Virus record (IMG/VR): IMGVR_UViG_3300032163_000056
Location: 1 to 37,234 of that record
Origin: a virus
DNA length: 37,234 nt
Reading direction: 5' to 3' (one strand)
Under the pieces are notes generated by a model. It saw only the letters and a list, made by a program, of their open reading frames with translations. It did no database searches and had not been told where the DNA came from. Positions 21,536-31,526 of the stretch are shown in pieces (position 1 is the stretch's first letter; each line of letters begins with the position of its first letter). Position numbers and translations under genes: made by a program.

Positions 21536-21557
21536 GGTTTATTTGTTGTCTAAATTA

Positions 21558-22178
21558 TTAAATACACTCATCAAAATATGTGCAAACCGTATTACTCTGT
21601 GTTACCGATGTAAAAGCCGTTCCTGTACACGTTACATTAACGCTTCCTACCTGAGCGCATATTTTGTTTACATCGCCTCCGTATGCAATAAGCGTTTGAA
21701 ATACGCCATACATATCATAGTATGTAATAGTGCAAGTTGAAGTCAAATCGCCGGCGGTCGTTTGTAAAGTATGACATTTAGGAACATTGCAAGCAGGATA
21801 AGCATTAGTTCTATCACACGTGTCTCCTATTATCCATGTAACCGAACCGGGCAAATCGTCTGTGCTTGGATTAGACCCACATGCCTTAAATGTACCAAAT
21901 GGAGGTATAAAATATACTGGGTAAGAAAATACATCAGGACACTGCACCCATCTAGCAATCTGAGGGATTGCAGTATTGTTTATAAATGTTATACATGTAC
22001 AAGTGCAATCAGGGCAGGTATTCTCGGGAAGCAATACGCACCCCACCTGCTCTCTAGTTATAGACCCATCTGAATAAAATCCATCATCTGCACATAATGT
22101 AAGTGCGGCATCTAAAAATACAGCAGTTGCAGAGGCAAGTGATGGTCCGTTTATATAGAACGGTTGTTGTATTGGCAT
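21558..22178 (-). CDS. cysteine-rich protein next to tail gene (206 aa)
   Basis: Sixteen cysteines in 206 residues, several closely spaced (CPDCTCTC, then ACNVPKC). The N-terminal ~60 residues (QQPFYINGPSLASATAVFLDAALT…GFYSDGSITREQVG) look like a short repeat seen in Bacteroidetes adhesin-type or tail proteins. There is no signal peptide. It starts 15 bp after the 1683-aa tail protein, whose C-terminus is likewise Cys-rich, suggesting a shared disulfide-linked or metal-binding surface assembly. A host-receptor role is possible. No family recognised. Confidence 0.65.
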   Translation of the reverse strand: MPIQQPFYINGPSLASATAVFLDAALTLCADDGFYSDGSITREQVGCVLLPENTCPDCTCTCITFINNTAIPQIARWVQCPDVFSYPVYFIPPFGTFKACGSNPSTDDLPGSVTWIIGDTCDRTNAYPACNVPKCHTLQTTAGDLTSTCTITYYDMYGVFQTLIAYGGDVNKICAQVGSVNVTCTGTAFTSVTQSNTVCTYFDECI

Positions 22179-22193
22179 AGTTTATTAAATTTA

Positions 22194-25100
22194 TTATCTA
22201 CAAGTGCATGAATCAAATATTATAACTCCATCTGTTGATGATGCAAATGGTTTGTATGAAACCTGACAGCAATAGTTTCCTACTTCTAATGGACTTAATG
22301 TTGTAGTCACAATACTACCATCGCAATCTTTGTAAGTAAAATCAACATTAGCAGTGCTACTTGAATTATAAAAAGTCCAACTTACACACTGATCTCCTGA
22401 TTTATTACAACATCCACAATAAGGCATTTTTGAAATTAATACGTTATCAAATGATGATATATCGCCAATTGCACATACCATTTTACTAACGCCTGCATTT
22501 ATTATTTCATCAACAGGTTCTTCTCTACAATTTAAGTAACCTAAAGTACAAGAGCCGCTTACGCATGTAACATACCAAGTATGACAATCTAAACTACAAG
22601 CATTACATCCACACCCTCCAATTGTTATTACCGGATTACCTGATAAAACAGTGTATCCCAAATCACGAGCAGGTCTGTATATGCATATCTTATAAGAGTC
22701 ATTTGCATTTACCTTAAGTATATATGGAACACCCTGAAGTGTACCACATAATCCTCCCGGTATATATATAAAACAAGGAGTTGCACCTGACTCAACAGTT
22801 ATTTCATAGCAATCATTATCACATGGACCACAATCACAGCAAGCAGATGATTCTAATGTTTCTGAGTAGCACAACAACTGTGGATTTGATTTTCTGAAAT
22901 CCCAAATTAAATAAAGATAATTGCCTGTTGGCGGAACAATAAAATCTGCATGATAAGTATTGCCCCCTCCTGATATTGGAGCAGCTAAGCTTGAAGCAGA
23001 AATCATCGTAGTTATATCTACGCTATTGTTAGCATAAAGAGTACTGCTTCTTAAATATCTAAATTTATCGTATGCAGGATCAAAATTAAATGTATCAAAT
23101 CCAATCTTATTGCTTTGAAGTCTCATAGTGCTTCCTGCAGGAGGGAATGTACCTGACCCTACATAGCCCGATATGGCATTGTACCAAGATACAATAGGGC
23201 TTGATGTACTACTTGCAAATGTTACAAAATTTGACTGCCATGGACCAACAAAGCTTCCATTTGTGTATTTATACTCAGCATGTATAGTTTCTCCCGATTG
23301 GTAGTTGCTAGTCAATACGACCTCTACTATTGTCATTTCTTCAGCTACAGGACAATTGACAAGCAAATCTAACACAACACTTCCTGTATAGACTATAGAT
23401 ACATTTGCTATGTCTACAAAATTCAAGTCTTTATAGAAAGTAAAGAAGTCGCTATAATCTATAAGACCTGATTCATAAGTAATTCCATTATATACTATTA
23501 TTACATTAAACTCCGCTCCGGGGTCTATGCTTATCACGTTCCAAGATACAGTTGTCTGACCTATAAGTGGTCCTAAGTCTACACAATAGGTTTTAGTTAT
23601 GTCTCCTGATAGTGTAAATACTTGAGATACACCACATGCCAAGCATGATGGGTTTTGAGGCAAGTCCCTGTCTGTTGTTGTCAATACATACTCATTCATG
23701 TACGGGTCAAATCCTCCAAGCTTTTGAGTTCCAAAAGAAGCATTGAATGTATCTCTAAACCATGTCCTCATGTTCAAATCAGATATGACATTCAATTGCT
23801 CATTAGAGTATGAGTTACCCTGAAGCTGAATTACTGCACCTCTTTTGGCATCAGTAAAATACCTGTCGTATCCCCACTGAACATAACTTTCAGGATTAAA
23901 GCTAATGCCATACTTCTCTGTTCTTGCAATCTGTGTGCCTAATACCTCAGGTACTGATGTAATCGCTCCTCCTGCGGCTGAATCAGACAATAGATTCTTA
24001 CCTGCTAATACATAAGATATTTTATCCTCTTGCAAAACAAGCACGTCAGTCTCTCTGCCATCCAATACATATATCTCTCCAAATGATAACTCTAGGTTCT
24101 TATAGTTAAGTAGTCCTGAGTTAAATTCATTTAACTTATTAAGATTGGTCTCAGGATTATAAACACCACTATATGTAATATCAGCAAATCTATCGGTCTC
24201 TTTATAGTCTTGAGCAGCAACAGTTGTAACTCTGTTTCCTAAATTAAATGACCTACCTGTAATTGAGTCTCTAATCTTATAACTTTCAACTCCATTGCCA
24301 AAAGAAAAGCAATTGAAAAATTCAGTATTAACTATACCCGGAGTCCCTGCTGCTACATCTTGGTCTTGAACATTACCCATATGGTTTCCATCAATATCTA
24401 TTGCGAACGACAAGTCATTCTCAAAGAAAACATCAGGCAGTGCATCACTAGGTTCTGTTTCAAAAACAAAAATATTTTCAGCACGAAAAACTTGAATATC
24501 TAATATTATTGATGACTTTCTTTTATCAGTGTTTGCACCTCCACAAGCCTCAACTGCTCTTACGTTAAGACTAAGTGCATTATTTAATTCTCTAGAAAAT
24601 TGCCAAATATTCGTATTGAAATCATACCCAATAGAAAGTGGACTTGAAAGAAGGGTTGGGTAATATACGTTACCAACAGGTCCTGCTCCGCCACCTACAG
24701 TTGATGTTCCATTATTAACAAATTGACCAATATTATCCCCATTAAACCAATCAAACATATTGTTATAATTAGCAGAAGATATAAAGTTCTGAGACCAAGT
24801 ATATATTCTTTTTTCACAACTTCTATTGCCATCTCCCGGACCTAGTCTTTGAGTTGTAATATTTATCGAAATCTTACTTCCTGCAGGAACCGTGTAATCT
24901 ATATACGTGCCCGGAACTGCAGTATCCTCAATGTTCATTGGGTACTGCATGATTGGACCGATACCATCGTCATAGGTACCAACAGTTTTTGTACCGGGAG
25001 CAATTATAGCTAGTGGGTCATTAGTTACAGAAAACGAGTTTGGGTTTATTTTCATATACACACCACCGGGAGGAGTTACGCCTGTTGCAGGGACTATGAA

Positions 25101-27245
25101 CCCTTGCACCTTAGCTTCCTTCTCAAGAACTGTAGCATATATACAACTTTTTGTGGGACCGTTGGAATCTCTTTTTACAACATACCTATCACCCTGCTCC
25201 ACCTTTCTTGCATTCTCTCCTTCAAGTAAAAAATATACATCATTGCTTGTTGGACTCAAAAAGAATATGCTGCTATATATTGTTTCATAATTCTCTTGGT
25301 CAGGCTTAATTACAAACTTGTATCTCTTTGCCCAAGCAGGAGCAATCTGACTTGTAGGTATTATTACTTGAATTGAATTTTTTGCATCAGAATCTGAGCA
25401 TGAAACATACTCGACATTATTTTGACTAACCAAAGCAGTACTTGCTCTATTAAACTCATCCATATACACCATACCGATTTCATACCCTCTATTGCTATGC
25501 AAGCTTCTTGGACTAGAAATCTCTTGATATGTAGCATCAGCAGAAATCACTTTATAATACTCATAAGCATAAGTAGTAGGAGTTACAAGGTCATCCACAT
25601 ACTTCATAGCAATAACCTGAAATCCTATTATATCACTACCGGGACTTGTTATTATTTTAATAGGCTGAGCTACAGCAGATATGCCGCTAGCGTATTTTGC
25701 CAAAGAACCTCCTGAATAAGTTAAGTTGTTTAGCAAATTACAATTCATCTTATCAGTAAACGTGTATCCATCACAAGGATTTGTAAGTCCTAATGGATCA
25801 TATACAGGAAGAATATTTGCAATAGTTCCTACTGCCTCTTGAAATTCAGGACTTATTGCCATCTGATAAACAGAAGTATAGTCTTGAAGAAGATTAAAGA
25901 AAAGGGAAACTTTTACATTTGATGTTAATTCTGTTGGAACAGTAGGTCCTGAAAATGAATCATGTGTAATTGTTATGTCTAATGAAAATGACCCACCTTG
26001 TTTCAAATTTAAAGATACTGAGCTAAAATCTATATTTACAATTGAATCAACTACAGTTCTACTTCCGTCTATACTATAACTTCCTGTAGCTGCAGTATCT
26101 ATTAACTGAGTATCTCCTATAATTTCACTAATAAGATTTGTAGTATAGGTAAACCTTGTTGGGTTCCCTTGCTTGTCAATTAAATCATATCCATCCACAT
26201 AGTTTCCATACATAAGCCTATTGCCCATAATTGTCTGAGCCTTTGCAAATCTTGGTACATTATCATAAAGTCTCAATATTTCTGAATCAGGAAGTATTGT
26301 GAATATCTTGCTATTATCAAAAATGTATTGATAATCTGTATTATTGCCTAACCCTAATTCTTGCTTATCAAGCTTCTCTATGATTTTTATTATATTGCTA
26401 TTTGCTTGTTTAAATAACAAATCAACACCAACCACAAGTAATCCACCTGAGTTATAAGTAATCTTTGCAGCGTTACAAAGGTTTACCATCCCCTCATTTA
26501 AAAAACTATTAATGCTAAACTGAAATGCTTGTGGAATAAATGCAGGAGCAGACCATTGCGATGTAGCTGAATACTCTCCATCAGCATACCTATATCTATA
26601 TGCAAAGCATATAAACCTTGTATCCATATAGTTCTGCTGACCGCCTGTAATTATTGGCAGCACAGCAGGAGATTCAGTAGGAGGTCTTTTAATCACAAGT
26701 AACCTCTCTGCGCTGAATTGGTCTATATATGCAATTGGATTTGGATAGTTTGCAGTTACATTTATAAATCTTGGAGCATTAAAATCATCAGTAAAGAAGA
26801 TTAAATTCTCAATCTTATTAACACCTGTGATTAAATATTTAGGATCAAAATTAAGTGTAGTATTTACGCCTCCACCATCATCTGTACTTATAACATTATA
26901 AGTAAGTATCCCTGTGTTTACGTTCAAGGAAACTATCATATCTAGCTTACCTGTCGTGCTAGAAACAAACCCTGAGTCATGAACAAACCAATATATAGTT
27001 TCATTGGCACTATCTGCTACAGCACCAATGCATAAAGCATCAGTGCTTAATGGCGTACCATCTGTATAGGTTAATAATGTTAATGCAATATTTCCCTTAG
27101 TATTCTCAATGACTCCAACCTCAGAATTTTCAGTCGACCCCATGCGGATATTCATTGCGTCTATGTATTCCCCATTTGGAACTACACGTTGGTCAAAAAC
27201 CTTATTCATTCTACCTGCTAAAAAATTCCTTGTAAGTTTTGTCAT
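22194..27245 (-). CDS. large tail nozzle/stabilization-like protein with Cys-rich C-terminus (1683 aa)
   Basis: The N-terminus (FLAGRMNKVFDQRVVPNGEYIDAMN, then VGVIENTKGN) resembles the start of podoviral stabilization/tail-nozzle proteins (P22 gp10 / T7 gp12-like and crAss-like homologues) that cap the portal-connector channel. A long beta-rich body follows, with propeller-like segments such as LIFFTDDFNAPRFIN and RLMYGNYVDGYDL. A tail-protein segment sits around residues 1130-1200 (YVQWGYDRYFTDAKRG, FGTQKLGGFDPYMNEY). The last ~210 residues hold about 26 cysteines (CCDCGPCDNDC, GCGCNACSLDC, CGCCNKSGDQC). It starts 1 bp after a connector gene. Function is inferred from these motifs and gene order. 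Confidence 0.78.
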   Translation of the reverse strand: MTKLTRNFLAGRMNKVFDQRVVPNGEYIDAMNIRMGSTENSEVGVIENTKGNIALTLLTYTDGTPLSTDALCIGAVADSANETIYWFVHDSGFVSSTTGKLDMIVSLNVNTGILTYNVISTDDGGGVNTTLNFDPKYLITGVNKIENLIFFTDDFNAPRFINVTANYPNPIAYIDQFSAERLLVIKRPPTESPAVLPIITGGQQNYMDTRFICFAYRYRYADGEYSATSQWSAPAFIPQAFQFSINSFLNEGMVNLCNAAKITYNSGGLLVVGVDLLFKQANSNIIKIIEKLDKQELGLGNNTDYQYIFDNSKIFTILPDSEILRLYDNVPRFAKAQTIMGNRLMYGNYVDGYDLIDKQGNPTRFTYTTNLISEIIGDTQLIDTAATGSYSIDGSRTVVDSIVNIDFSSVSLNLKQGGSFSLDITITHDSFSGPTVPTELTSNVKVSLFFNLLQDYTSVYQMAISPEFQEAVGTIANILPVYDPLGLTNPCDGYTFTDKMNCNLLNNLTYSGGSLAKYASGISAVAQPIKIITSPGSDIIGFQVIAMKYVDDLVTPTTYAYEYYKVISADATYQEISSPRSLHSNRGYEIGMVYMDEFNRASTALVSQNNVEYVSCSDSDAKNSIQVIIPTSQIAPAWAKRYKFVIKPDQENYETIYSSIFFLSPTSNDVYFLLEGENARKVEQGDRYVVKRDSNGPTKSCIYATVLEKEAKVQGFIVPATGVTPPGGVYMKINPNSFSVTNDPLAIIAPGTKTVGTYDDGIGPIMQYPMNIEDTAVPGTYIDYTVPAGSKISINITTQRLGPGDGNRSCEKRIYTWSQNFISSANYNNMFDWFNGDNIGQFVNNGTSTVGGGAGPVGNVYYPTLLSSPLSIGYDFNTNIWQFSRELNNALSLNVRAVEACGGANTDKRKSSIILDIQVFRAENIFVFETEPSDALPDVFFENDLSFAIDIDGNHMGNVQDQDVAAGTPGIVNTEFFNCFSFGNGVESYKIRDSITGRSFNLGNRVTTVAAQDYKETDRFADITYSGVYNPETNLNKLNEFNSGLLNYKNLELSFGEIYVLDGRETDVLVLQEDKISYVLAGKNLLSDSAAGGAITSVPEVLGTQIARTEKYGISFNPESYVQWGYDRYFTDAKRGAVIQLQGNSYSNEQLNVISDLNMRTWFRDTFNASFGTQKLGGFDPYMNEYVLTTTDRDLPQNPSCLACGVSQVFTLSGDITKTYCVDLGPLIGQTTVSWNVISIDPGAEFNVIIVYNGITYESGLIDYSDFFTFYKDLNFVDIANVSIVYTGSVVLDLLVNCPVAEEMTIVEVVLTSNYQSGETIHAEYKYTNGSFVGPWQSNFVTFASSTSSPIVSWYNAISGYVGSGTFPPAGSTMRLQSNKIGFDTFNFDPAYDKFRYLRSSTLYANNSVDITTMISASSLAAPISGGGNTYHADFIVPPTGNYLYLIWDFRKSNPQLLCYSETLESSACCDCGPCDNDCYEITVESGATPCFIYIPGGLCGTLQGVPYILKVNANDSYKICIYRPARDLGYTVLSGNPVITIGGCGCNACSLDCHTWYVTCVSGSCTLGYLNCREEPVDEIINAGVSKMVCAIGDISSFDNVLISKMPYCGCCNKSGDQCVSWTFYNSSSTANVDFTYKDCDGSIVTTTLSPLEVGNYCCQVSYKPFASSTDGVIIFDSCTCR

Positions 27246-27246
27246 T

Positions 27247-28170
27247 TTATTTTATTGTCTTGTCCATACCTCTAAGATTCATTAATAATCTGCCGGGATG
27301 AATGTTACTCATTCTTATTTTTGCATTTCTAAGTAAAGCACCTCTTTCCTTTCTAGCTCTGTTTACAATATACTCTTGAACGCCATATTTTGTATTTAAC
27401 ATCTCAAATTTAATGGCTGCATAGATATACTGCTCAAACAACTTATTAACTGTAATTAAGGAATTATCTCCATTCTCCATTCCATCAGATACGTATTCAA
27501 GGATACATATTTCTCCTGCCATTCCTGAGTCAAAGTTAATAACACCATTCTTCTTATCAATATTAAACGTAGGGTTAAAATTAGCCGTTTCTGTGTTGAG
27601 TCCAAACGCAGCGCCTATGCCATAGTCAAAGTACCACATACCGTCTACATTATATCCCCACTGCCCATTAAATTGATGTCCTTGATTGAGATAAATACTC
27701 TTCTTTGTCTTATGTATTCTATCGTAGTCAATGTTTGAGTCTTGAGGACGAAGTATATTCCCAAATTGGTCAAAGAGAATATTTCCTTTATTGTCCTGTA
27801 AGTAAGCACTTGATGACAAAGTTTGAATATTTTCTGTTAATGGTCTTAGTATTCCATCTTTATAAAGAGATATTCTAACCCAATTCACAAAGTCTTGTGG
27901 AAGAACATATCTTAAAGAGTCCACCACAGATAATTCTAGGACTTTAATCTCCTTAAAAGCGTCATAGTTTAATTCTTGTATAGCTCTTTTTGCATGAAAC
28001 AACACCTTGTATCTTTCCTCGTTATTTATCAAGGAGTGATTACCAGTATGCATCAACATAAAGTTGTTTACAATATCAAACAGACTAACGTATTGATATG
28101 AGCCCCAATTTGCATTTTGGGGTGTATTGCCTGAGTTTGCGTAGTATTGATAATCTGATATATATGCCAT
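27247..28170 (-). CDS. head-tail connector / ring-like protein 2 (307 aa)
   Basis: The protein has a helical N-terminal half (YVSLFDIVNNFMLMH, ERYKVLFHAKRAIQELNYDAF) followed by DSLRYVLPQDFVNWVRISL. This arrangement is typical of adaptor/ring proteins that sit below the portal in crAss-like and T7-like podoviruses. The middle beta segment (GVINFDSGMAGEICILEYVSDG) is followed by helices (AAIKFEMLNTKYG, RARKERGALLRNAKIRM). It lies between the first connector gene (6-bp gap) and the nozzle gene (1-bp gap). Position and sequence type support this; exact equivalence to a characterised ring protein is uncertain. Confidence 0.7.
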   Translation of the reverse strand: MAYISDYQYYANSGNTPQNANWGSYQYVSLFDIVNNFMLMHTGNHSLINNEERYKVLFHAKRAIQELNYDAFKEIKVLELSVVDSLRYVLPQDFVNWVRISLYKDGILRPLTENIQTLSSSAYLQDNKGNILFDQFGNILRPQDSNIDYDRIHKTKKSIYLNQGHQFNGQWGYNVDGMWYFDYGIGAAFGLNTETANFNPTFNIDKKNGVINFDSGMAGEICILEYVSDGMENGDNSLITVNKLFEQYIYAAIKFEMLNTKYGVQEYIVNRARKERGALLRNAKIRMSNIHPGRLLMNLRGMDKTIK

Positions 28171-28176
28171 ACCTTA

Positions 28177-29160
28177 TTATTGTTGTTGACTGAATGTTGG
28201 TTGTTCGTGTTGTTCTTGAGCCATTGCAAATTGAGTAACTTCATTCTCACGTATAGAAACACCACAATATTGCAATATTTTCATTATTAATTTAAACTCA
28301 TCTTCCTGAGGCAATTCAAAATCTTGATAATCAGGTTGAGATTGGTCAAATACAGGTTCTCCTGCAGCAAGTGTAATGTAAGTCCACTTTGGTTCCTTTG
28401 GATATCTAAAATACTGTGCCTGAAGTTGCCCTAATTTGGCAACTGAGTAAGTAGCTGTAAATGGATATACTTGCAGTTTTATGGTCTCTAAGCTATAGGC
28501 AGGAAACATAGCACTAGGAGCAGTAAGATTAGATAGGCCTAGCATTGTAAGCTTGGCGTTATTTATCTTCTCAGACTCCTTATACTCTTGAGCTGATATG
28601 ATATAGTAGCTATCTCCAAATGTTTGAAATATATCAGCACTAATCTGAAGCTGAGTGTTGCTTATAACTAAATAAACAATAGCTGTTTGGCGCGTAGTTA
28701 AATTAACAACAATATCTCCGGGATTAACTAGGCCTACAAAGTTGGCATTGCTATCTTCTAACAAATCAGGTATTACTAAGCTACATATACCATTAGTTAA
28801 TTCAATAGGATAGCACACAACTCTGTTTATCATGTAAGCTTCATTACCAGTTGTAGTAAGAGATGGTATATAATACCTTGCTCTACTTACCTCAGGAAAG
28901 TCATAGTCAAATGGAACTAAAAAATCTGTAACTAAAAAAGATTCTATGGTTTCAGAAGTAGCTTTGTTGATATCTGCATAATCTGTTCCTGAAGTCCTTA
29001 AATTCTCCATGTTTATGCCCTTATTAAAATTACTAAAGTACTCTTCATACGCCTCTAGTTGAGCTTGCTTTGCATATAAATTAAAATCCGATGGAGATAT
29101 ATATCCGTAGTTATTTTTATTAAGAACAGATAATACTGTATTTCTAACTGAGTTTATCAT
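28177..29160 (-). CDS. head-tail connector / ring-like protein 1 (327 aa)
   Basis: It begins with NTVLSVLNKNNYGYISPSDF and continues NLYAKQAQLEAYEEYFSNFN. As I remember, this start is shared by ring/head-closure proteins of crAss-like and related Bacteroidetes phages. The middle is beta-rich (ARYYIPSLTT, MINRVVCYPIEL) and the C-terminus has a helix (DEFKLIMKILQYCGVSI) and a Gln-rich end. It is the first gene after a terminator and a putative promoter (29175-29212) and is followed 6 bp later by the second connector. Role inferred from order: capsid, then connectors, then nozzle. Confidence 0.72.
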   Translation of the reverse strand: MINSVRNTVLSVLNKNNYGYISPSDFNLYAKQAQLEAYEEYFSNFNKGINMENLRTSGTDYADINKATSETIESFLVTDFLVPFDYDFPEVSRARYYIPSLTTTGNEAYMINRVVCYPIELTNGICSLVIPDLLEDSNANFVGLVNPGDIVVNLTTRQTAIVYLVISNTQLQISADIFQTFGDSYYIISAQEYKESEKINNAKLTMLGLSNLTAPSAMFPAYSLETIKLQVYPFTATYSVAKLGQLQAQYFRYPKEPKWTYITLAAGEPVFDQSQPDYQDFELPQEDEFKLIMKILQYCGVSIRENEVTQFAMAQEQHEQPTFSQQQ

Positions 29161-29174
29161 TGCTCACTTTTTTA

Positions 29175-29205
29175 CAAATATACAAAAAAAAAGGGGGCGT
29201 AGAAA
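29175..29205 (-). promoter_or_regulatory. putative leftward promoter for connector/tail genes
   Basis: On the minus strand, TTTC (29202-29205), a 19-bp spacer and TATATTTG (29175-29182) match the Bacteroidetes TTTG-N19-TAnnTTTG layout with one mismatch in the -33 box. It overlaps the terminator at 29184-29212 and lies just upstream of the ATG ending at 29160, giving a leader of about 10 nt. Confidence 0.42.
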
Positions 29206-29212
29206 CGCTCCC
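29184..29212 (-). terminator. intrinsic terminator (imperfect stem) after post-capsid gene
   Basis: Minus strand: GGGAGCG, loop TTTCTA, CGCCCCC, then nine T. The 7-bp stem has one A·C mismatch, but the T9 run is strong. It lies 48 bp after the 248-aa gene and before the connector genes, so it probably lowers read-through and does not block it. Confidence 0.65.
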
Positions 29213-29259
29213 GATTTAATCATTAATCAAAACAATAAACGAAACATAGAATAAAAATC

Positions 29260-30006
29260 TTATTTACCTAGCGAGGTCTCTAACATCTTTAGTGAGTCTA
29301 TACCTTCGTCACTCTGCAAGTAAGATGCAGCTGCATCATAAGCATCGTCACCAAAAGGAATTGACATCATTTTTTTCTTATTTGTAGCAGTATTGAACCA
29401 AATTTCCTTGTCGTTGTTTTTAAGCGTCAACAATCTTGATTCAAAGAACTGACGAATTTTAGCTTGGAATTTTAATTCAGGATCATTTATAATGTTTAAG
29501 AACTCTTTAGGTTCATTCTTAGCAAACACTAATAAATCTCTCTTTAATTCAGCAGTAGATAGTATTGATGGGTCTTTACCAAATATAACTCTTGAAAGCA
29601 TTTCAATCTGCTCTATAGTTAATTGGCGAGCCTCTACTAGCGCATCTACCTCTATATTCAAATCAAAAACCTCAGCAGATGCATCTTTCTCTTTATTTAC
29701 CTCAGTAAATACTACATTATTTAATGGATGGTAATGCAAAAACTCTTGCAATACAGGATTGTTCTTTGGAACACTAAGCATACCATCTTCAAAAATAATT
29801 GGTTCTAAGATAGCATTTCCGTCCTGTTGGTCTTCAAATGGAGACTTTTGATTTACTGCATATCTCAATGCTCTATTAATATTATTCTTCTCATCATACC
29901 ACATCAAAGGAAATCTAGGATGGTTTCTTGAAGCGAGTGTGTAAGACAACGGCGTACCGTTTTTTAATTTATATACCTTATCAGAAGGCAGTATATTTTT
30001 TGACAT
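29260..30006 (-). CDS. hypothetical post-capsid protein (248 aa)
   Basis: No family of known function. Seen: an N-terminal segment (YKLKNGTPLSYTLASRNHPR), a beta/loop part, a strongly acidic helix with LNIEVDALVEARQLTIEQIEM, GKDPSILSTAELKRDLLVFA, and a C-terminal NKKKMMSIPFGDDAYDAAASYL. A gene like this directly after the major capsid gene is a recurrent feature in Bacteroidetes podoviruses; head completion, decoration or an assembly factor are possibilities. It is isolated by terminators on both sides (30036-30066 and 29184-29212). Confidence 0.68.
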   Translation of the reverse strand: MSKNILPSDKVYKLKNGTPLSYTLASRNHPRFPLMWYDEKNNINRALRYAVNQKSPFEDQQDGNAILEPIIFEDGMLSVPKNNPVLQEFLHYHPLNNVVFTEVNKEKDASAEVFDLNIEVDALVEARQLTIEQIEMLSRVIFGKDPSILSTAELKRDLLVFAKNEPKEFLNIINDPELKFQAKIRQFFESRLLTLKNNDKEIWFNTATNKKKMMSIPFGDDAYDAAASYLQSDEGIDSLKMLETSLGK

Positions 30007-30035
30007 TTTATAAGATTTAATTTGATTAAAATATT

Positions 30036-30066
30036 AAAAAAAGCAGGGGATTTTAATGCCCCCTGC
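30036..30066 (-). terminator. intrinsic terminator after major capsid gene
   Basis: Minus strand: GCAGGGG (30060-30066), a 10-nt loop, CCCCTGC (30043-30049), then seven T (30036-30042). A perfect 7-bp GC-rich stem with T-run starts 21 bp after the capsid stop. It would enrich capsid transcripts over downstream genes. Confidence 0.9.
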
Positions 30067-30086
30067 CTTTGTATTCATCCTATATA

Positions 30087-31505
30087 CTATCCATAACGGA
30101 AAAGTACAAAGTTGTTTGCACCCAAGGTACATACGCAACGCTCAGAAAGGAAGTTGACCTCCATTGCATCCAAGTCGCTAGTTTGAGCCCCACCGGCAGA
30201 ACCTGTAATCCAAGTCTTGTAACGTCTGTCTTCAGCTTCAGAAGCTCTGTAACGAACGTGCAAGAATGGACGCTTAGCGTTCTTACCCATGATTTGATCG
30301 TAAACTGAGGTAGAACCTGCAGGAACTAACAAACCTGTAACGGTACCAGTTGCAGTAGCAGCACCTGAGCTACCAACTAAACCACCACGCATTGTTGGGT
30401 CATTCAAGTATTTCCAATCTGATTTGTAGAAATCGTAACCTCTACGGAAACCTGTGAAACCAAGATTTAGCGCCATGCTTACATCATTGTCAAACAGACC
30501 GAAAGAAGCAGACTGAGAAACACCACCTGAAGTGAAACCATTTAAGGTAGCCAACATGTTGTCGATGTCAAAGCTCAATCCACGATTTACGAATACTACG
30601 TTCTCTTCGATAGCACCTTGCTTATCTAAACGAGAAACAATTGTATCCCAATCAGTCAAGGTAGTTGGAGTACCACCACCCCATACGTTACCACGAGAGT
30701 TTACAACGTAGAAGATACCTTCAGATCCTTTTGCAACAGCAGCGTTTGTTACATTATCCATAGGTACAGCTTCAATCATTGCAGTCTCAAGATAATCTTC
30801 AAAACGAAGACGAGTCTCATGCTCTGACTTCAAATACCAAAGGTATCCTGTAGCACCATTTTCAGATGTTACTTCAACCCAACCGATTTGAGCCATATCA
30901 GAACCATTAACGGCGTAACGGTCTTTGATGATGATTGGAGAATTTGAGAAGATGCTATCTTCTGCTTCCAAAGAACCAACCATCCCGTTAGTTCCTTTTT
31001 TAAATTCAGAACCATAAATGAACATTGTACAAGCAGCACTTGCACCAAAAGCCTGTCCACCTACTTCATAGTATGCTACTACGAATTGAGTTGCGCTGTT
31101 TACAGCAGTAACGATTGCTTTGTTGTAAACACCTGTGGTGTTTAACTGAATCATTATTGTCTGTCCAACACGAACTGCTATATAAGTAACACCTGCGTCA
31201 TTTACAGTCAAAGTAGCTGTAGCAGAAGCAGCAGCAGCGCCTGATGTGACATTGATGTACTTAGTGTGTAGACGACCTTGTTCTGCCCATTTTACTTGGT
31301 CAGAGTTAGAAGGCATTTCAGCTCCTACCATACGTAAGAATGAAGATACCGTTCTGTTACCATATCTTTCAAATTCTTTCTCATAAGTATCAGGTAGATA
31401 CTGATTTAAGAAGTCGAAGTTGGTAATGTAATTTGTTTGTAACGCTACTTGCTCCGGTGCAGGTTGCAGGGCATATGTAGGCGCCGATAATAAAGCACTT
31501 GCCAT
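30087..31505 (-). CDS. major capsid protein (472 aa)
   Basis: The order TerL, portal, scaffold, then this gene, and the strong terminator behind it, mark it as the major capsid protein. The N-arm contains NYITNFDFLNQYLPDTYEKE then FERYGNRTVSSFLRMVGAEM, which I associate with crAss-like-type capsid proteins. An inserted beta domain (~90-160; Thr/Ala/Val-rich VNDAGVTYIAVRVGQTIMIQ) could be a surface domain. The C-terminal half has typical P-domain helix and strand sequence (KQGAIEENVVFVNRGLSFDI). An HK97-type fold is expected from the family, not seen directly. Start: ATG after an A-rich leader (taaaaatttaaaaac). Confidence 0.85.
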   Translation of the reverse strand: MASALLSAPTYALQPAPEQVALQTNYITNFDFLNQYLPDTYEKEFERYGNRTVSSFLRMVGAEMPSNSDQVKWAEQGRLHTKYINVTSGAAAASATATLTVNDAGVTYIAVRVGQTIMIQLNTTGVYNKAIVTAVNSATQFVVAYYEVGGQAFGASAACTMFIYGSEFKKGTNGMVGSLEAEDSIFSNSPIIIKDRYAVNGSDMAQIGWVEVTSENGATGYLWYLKSEHETRLRFEDYLETAMIEAVPMDNVTNAAVAKGSEGIFYVVNSRGNVWGGGTPTTLTDWDTIVSRLDKQGAIEENVVFVNRGLSFDIDNMLATLNGFTSGGVSQSASFGLFDNDVSMALNLGFTGFRRGYDFYKSDWKYLNDPTMRGGLVGSSGAATATGTVTGLLVPAGSTSVYDQIMGKNAKRPFLHVRYRASEAEDRRYKTWITGSAGGAQTSDLDAMEVNFLSERCVCTLGANNFVLFRYG

Positions 31506-31526
31506 GTTTTTAAATTTTTAATGTTA

